Source of the DNA: Streptomyces bauhiniae | GTDB lineage: Bacteria > Actinomycetota > Actinomycetes > Streptomycetales > Streptomycetaceae | Reading direction: 5' to 3' | Length of the DNA: 64,000 nt | Assembly: GCF_004784475.1 (NCBI RefSeq) | Contig: NZ_SRRT01000001.1 | Coordinates: forward strand, 434,001 to 498,000 | Shown: in pieces, positions 61,664 to 64,000 of the stretch | Numbering within the stretch: the stretch's first letter is position 1 | How the letters are laid out: every line of letters begins with the position of its first letter | Program-made: the position numbers and the translations under genes | Notes under the pieces: generated by a model | Told to the model about the DNA's origin: nothing | Database searches by the model: none | What the model saw: the letters and a program-made list of their open reading frames with translations, nothing else

Positions 61664-63139
61664 ATGTCCCTTCCGCTCGCCGCACCCGCGCCCGCCGCGC
61701 CACCCCACACCGGAGGACTGCTCCTCCTGCTGGACGGCACCCCCGGCCTGCTCACCGTCGCCGGTCTCGGCATCGCCCTGCTGCTCTTTCTGATCATCAA
61801 GGTCCGGCTGCAGCCGTTCGTCGCGCTGCTCACGGTGTCCATAACCGTCGGCCTGCTCGCCGGTCTCTCGGTCACCGAACTCTTCGGCACCGTCCAGCGC
61901 TCGGACGCCGTGTCCACCATCGAGTCCGGCATGGGCGGCATCCTCGGCCACGTCGCCATCATCATCGGCCTCGGCACCATGCTCGGCGCGATCCTGGAGG
62001 TCAGCGGCGGCGCCGAGGTCCTCGCCGGCCGTCTGCTGCGGCTGTTCGGCGAGAAGCGGGCACCGCTGGCGATGGGCCTGACCGGCCTGATCTTCGGCAT
62101 CCCGGTCTTCTTCGACGTCGGCATCTTCGTCCTCGCGCCGCTGGTCTACGCGGCCGCCAAGCGGGGCGGCAAGTCGATCCTGCTGTACTGCCTGCCGCTG
62201 CTGGCGGGCCTGTCCATGACGCACGCCTTCCTGCCCCCGCACCCCGGCCCGGTGGCCGCGGCCGGACTGCTGCACGTCCAGCTCGGCTGGGTCGTCCTCA
62301 TGGGCGTCATCTGCGGCATCCCGGCGGTGCTGGCCGCGTGGGCGTTCTCCGCGTGGGTCGGCCGGCGTATCTTCGTGCCCGTCCCGCAGGACATGGTCGA
62401 GGCGGCGGAGGAGGCCCGTGAGGCGGTCCTCGCCGAGCAGCGCGCCTCGGGCGTGGAGCCCGCCGAGAAGCCGGTCCCGCTGGGCACGGTCCTCGCCATC
62501 ATCGGTACGCCGCTGATCCTGATCCTCGCCGCCACCTTCTCCTCGGTCGCGCTGGACCCGTCCACCGTGCGCTCGGTCATCGAGTTCTTCGGGCACCCCT
62601 TCGTCGCCCTCACCATCGCCCTGGTGCTCGCCTACTACCTGCTCGGCATCCGGCGCGGCTGGTCCCGCAAGTCCCTGGAGAACGTCTCCACCGCCTCCCT
62701 GAAGCCGGTCGGCAACATCCTGCTGGTGGTCGGCGCGGGCGGGGTCTTCGGCGCCGTCCTCAAGGCGAGCGGGGTCGCCCAGGCACTCTCGGACACCTTC
62801 CACGGGGTGGGGCTGCCGGTGATCGTGCTGGCGTACCTGATCTCGCTGGTGCTGCGGGTCGCCCAGGGCTCGGCCACGGTCGCCATCGTGACGACGGCGG
62901 GCATCGTCGCCCCGCTGCTGACCGAGGGCGACCACTCGCAGGCGTTCGTGGCCCTGGTCATCATGGCCATCTCGGCCGGCTCCATCTTCGCCTCGCACGT
63001 CAACGACGGCGGGTTCTGGATGGTCGCCAAGTACTTCGGCATCACCGAGCGCGACACGCTGAAGACGTGGACGGTCCTGGAATCGGTCCTCTCCGTCGCC
63101 GGGTTCGCGGTTGCGGCGGTGGTGAGCCTGTTCGTCTGA
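61664..63139 (+). CDS. GntP-family gluconate-type permease
   Basis: The 491 aa transporter has about 12-14 hydrophobic helices and family motifs such as GIPVFFDVGIFVLAPL near residue 148, HAFLPPHPGPVAAA near residue 187, and SHVNDGGFW near the C-terminus. GntP carriers import gluconate or related hydroxy acids with protons; some import D-serine (DsdX type). GAGGAC precedes ATG 61664. With the divergent D-amino-acid-like enzymes and the KDG-like kinase the substrate may be a hydroxy acid or a D-amino acid. It is 130 nt downstream of ridA after a hairpin. Confidence 0.92.
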   Translation: MSLPLAAPAPAAPPHTGGLLLLLDGTPGLLTVAGLGIALLLFLIIKVRLQPFVALLTVSITVGLLAGLSVTELFGTVQRSDAVSTIESGMGGILGHVAIIIGLGTMLGAILEVSGGAEVLAGRLLRLFGEKRAPLAMGLTGLIFGIPVFFDVGIFVLAPLVYAAAKRGGKSILLYCLPLLAGLSMTHAFLPPHPGPVAAAGLLHVQLGWVVLMGVICGIPAVLAAWAFSAWVGRRIFVPVPQDMVEAAEEAREAVLAEQRASGVEPAEKPVPLGTVLAIIGTPLILILAATFSSVALDPSTVRSVIEFFGHPFVALTIALVLAYYLLGIRRGWSRKSLENVSTASLKPVGNILLVVGAGGVFGAVLKASGVAQALSDTFHGVGLPVIVLAYLISLVLRVAQGSATVAIVTTAGIVAPLLTEGDHSQAFVALVIMAISAGSIFASHVNDGGFWMVAKYFGITERDTLKTWTVLESVLSVAGFAVAAVVSLFV

Positions 63140-63264
63140 CGGTGCCTCCGGCGGACATGACGGCGGACAGGACGGCGGCCACGACGGGGGACGTACCGGT
63201 GGGATACCGGCGGGAATGGAGCGCCGGGTGGTTCCGGCACAGGGAAGTCGTCCATACTGCCGCC

Positions 63265-63783
63265 GTGGAGCAGCGCATAGGATCGAACAGCCAGCCCCTG
63301 AAGGGCGAGCCCGTCACGGGTGCCGGGTTCGACCCGGCCTTCATCCCCGGTCTGACGGGCCCCGCCGCCCAGGGGGAAGCGGAGGACGCCGAGCCGACGG
63401 CCGAAAAGGCCGACTCGGCCGAGGCGGAAGGGAGTTCGGCGCCCGCCGACGCCGTTCCGGAGGCCGAGGCGGTCGACTCCGAGGAGGAGGCCGCCGAGGA
63501 GGGCGGTCCCGTCTTCGAGGCCGCCGACCGCCGGGCGCGGATAGTCGCGGACCGCCGGGGCGTGCGCCTCGCCCTGGACGCGGAGGAGTGCGAGTTCACC
63601 TGGCCGGAGATCGCCGCCGTGGAGACGGAGACGGCCCGGTTCGGCAAGCGCTTCACCGTCACGGTGCACACCCCGGAGCGCCGCTGGTACCCGATCGAGA
63701 TCGAGGCCGCCTCCCGCTCGCAGTTCGCGGAGTGGGACGCCTCGATGGACGCGGTACTGGACGCCTACTTCGAGTCGGAGTGA
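63265..63783 (+). CDS. Acidic protein with C-terminal PH-like domain, function unknown
   Basis: The 172 aa protein has a Pro/Gly start, a very acidic Ala/Glu-rich middle (about residues 35-80) and a folded C-terminal part (about 85-172: RIVADRRGVRLALDAEECEF, then FTVTVHTPERRWYPIEI) that looks like a small beta domain. GTG 63265 is preceded by CATACT at 6 nt; a longer ORF from 63067 is in frame but is unlikely to be translated. No signal peptide. I do not recognise it. Confidence 0.75.
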   Translation: MEQRIGSNSQPLKGEPVTGAGFDPAFIPGLTGPAAQGEAEDAEPTAEKADSAEAEGSSAPADAVPEAEAVDSEEEAAEEGGPVFEAADRRARIVADRRGVRLALDAEECEFTWPEIAAVETETARFGKRFTVTVHTPERRWYPIEIEAASRSQFAEWDASMDAVLDAYFESE

Positions 63784-63785
63784 AC

Positions 63786-63836
63786 AACGGGCGGTGCCCC
63801 GGCCTCCCCCTGAGGGAGACCGGGACACCGCCCGTT
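63786..63836. terminator. Bidirectional terminator hairpin
   Basis: AACGGGCGGTG (63786-63796) pairs with CACCGCCCGTT (63826-63836) and is followed by TTCC; an inner CCCGG/CCGGG helix extends it. It lies between convergent genes. Confidence 0.75.
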
Positions 63837-63847
63837 TTCCGGTACCG

Positions 63848-64000
63848 CTACGGCAGCCCGTGCACGTGGGGACCGACCGCGCCGATCCAGGCGTTGCCCG
63901 CCGTCGCGTCCCAGTTGGTCGACCAGGTCATCGCGCCGCGCAGGTCCGGGTAGGTCCGGGCCGGCTTGAAGGAGCCGCAGCCGGTGCCCTTGGCCAGGCA
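63848..64000 (-). CDS. GH18 chitinase, C-terminal end (5' part outside window)
   Basis: Only the last 50 codons are present. They read CLAKGTGCGSFKPARTYPDL then RGAMTWSTNWDAT and GNAWIGAVGPHVHGLP, ending at TAG 63850-63848. RGAMTWSxNWDxT is the typical last strand of bacterial family 18 chitinases, with the Trp that lines the active-site floor. Streptomyces chitinases are secreted and release GlcNAc from chitin. Confidence 0.8.
   Translation of the reverse strand, partial: CLAKGTGCGSFKPARTYPDLRGAMTWSTNWDATAGNAWIGAVGPHVHGLP

Overview
The window is a 64 kb piece of a Streptomyces-type chromosome. Base composition is very GC-rich with strong G/C third-position bias, GTG starts are common, and there are mycothiol (mca), mycolic-type acyl-CoA carboxylase epsilon (accE), a class III adenylate cyclase and Tat-dependent secretion signals. 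The order of core genes (phosphomannomutase, purine nucleoside phosphorylase, a DeoR regulator, accA2, maf, accE, pccB, birA, cya, GGDEF, hutH, L,D-transpeptidase, msrA, metB, ilvA, greA, mca, thioredoxin-domain protein, pckG) matches what I recall of the central, conserved part of Streptomyces chromosomes. No tRNA, rRNA, insertion sequence, prophage or CRISPR array was seen.

Layout. 1-4451: the 3' part of a giant RHS-repeat polymorphic toxin (RHS core, Lys-rich segment, Gly/Ala-rich segment, Hint autoprotease, C-terminal toxin) with an immunity gene coupled by a 4-nt overlap. 4529-11967: Tat-secreted TagC-like protein, sugar-phosphate mutase, purine nucleoside phosphorylase, an LpdA-type flavoprotein without the redox disulfide, a DeoR regulator, and an HNH nuclease with a sulfur-binding-like domain. 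11988-18291: biotin/acyl-CoA carboxylase neighbourhood (accA2; pccB-accE-42 aa membrane protein-maf; birA). 18519-26625: second-messenger enzymes (adenylate cyclase, GGDEF), enoyl-CoA hydratase, hutH, a LAXTG sortase substrate and an L,D-transpeptidase lipoprotein. 26690-33742: XRE regulator/alcohol dehydrogenase pair, msrA, and two paralogous membrane-anchored repeat proteins flanking an M48 protease. 33873-42206: metB, a degenerate ECF-sigma-like gene coupled to a small membrane protein, MarR, ilvA, a DrrAB-like ABC exporter with a textbook operator in its promoter, greA, DUF4307, mca. 42274-53910: NB-ARC/TPR STAND protein, GNAT/TetR divergent pair, thioredoxin-domain protein, SPFH protein, Mut7-C RNase-like protein, hemolysin-III family protein, pckG. 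53981-56256: aminotransferase and a secreted trypsin-like protease. 56260-63139: a divergent catabolic locus (D-aminoacylase-like amidohydrolase and PLP deaminase one way; PfkB sugar kinase, IclR, RidA, GntP permease the other) around an inverted repeat that fits an IclR operator. 63265-64000: small acidic protein and the 3' end of a GH18 chitinase.

Cross-cutting observations. At least nine genes have a TANNNT-type -10 hexamer exactly 7 nt before the start codon and no Shine-Dalgarno, which is the signature of leaderless transcripts. Several regulated genes have perfect short inverted repeats placed between -35 and -10. The most biologically interesting units are the RHS toxin/immunity pair, the D-amino-acid-like catabolic locus with RidA, the repeat protein-M48-repeat protein cluster, the sulfur-binding/HNH nuclease, and the STAND NTPase. 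Functional statements rest on motifs read by eye; no database search was possible.
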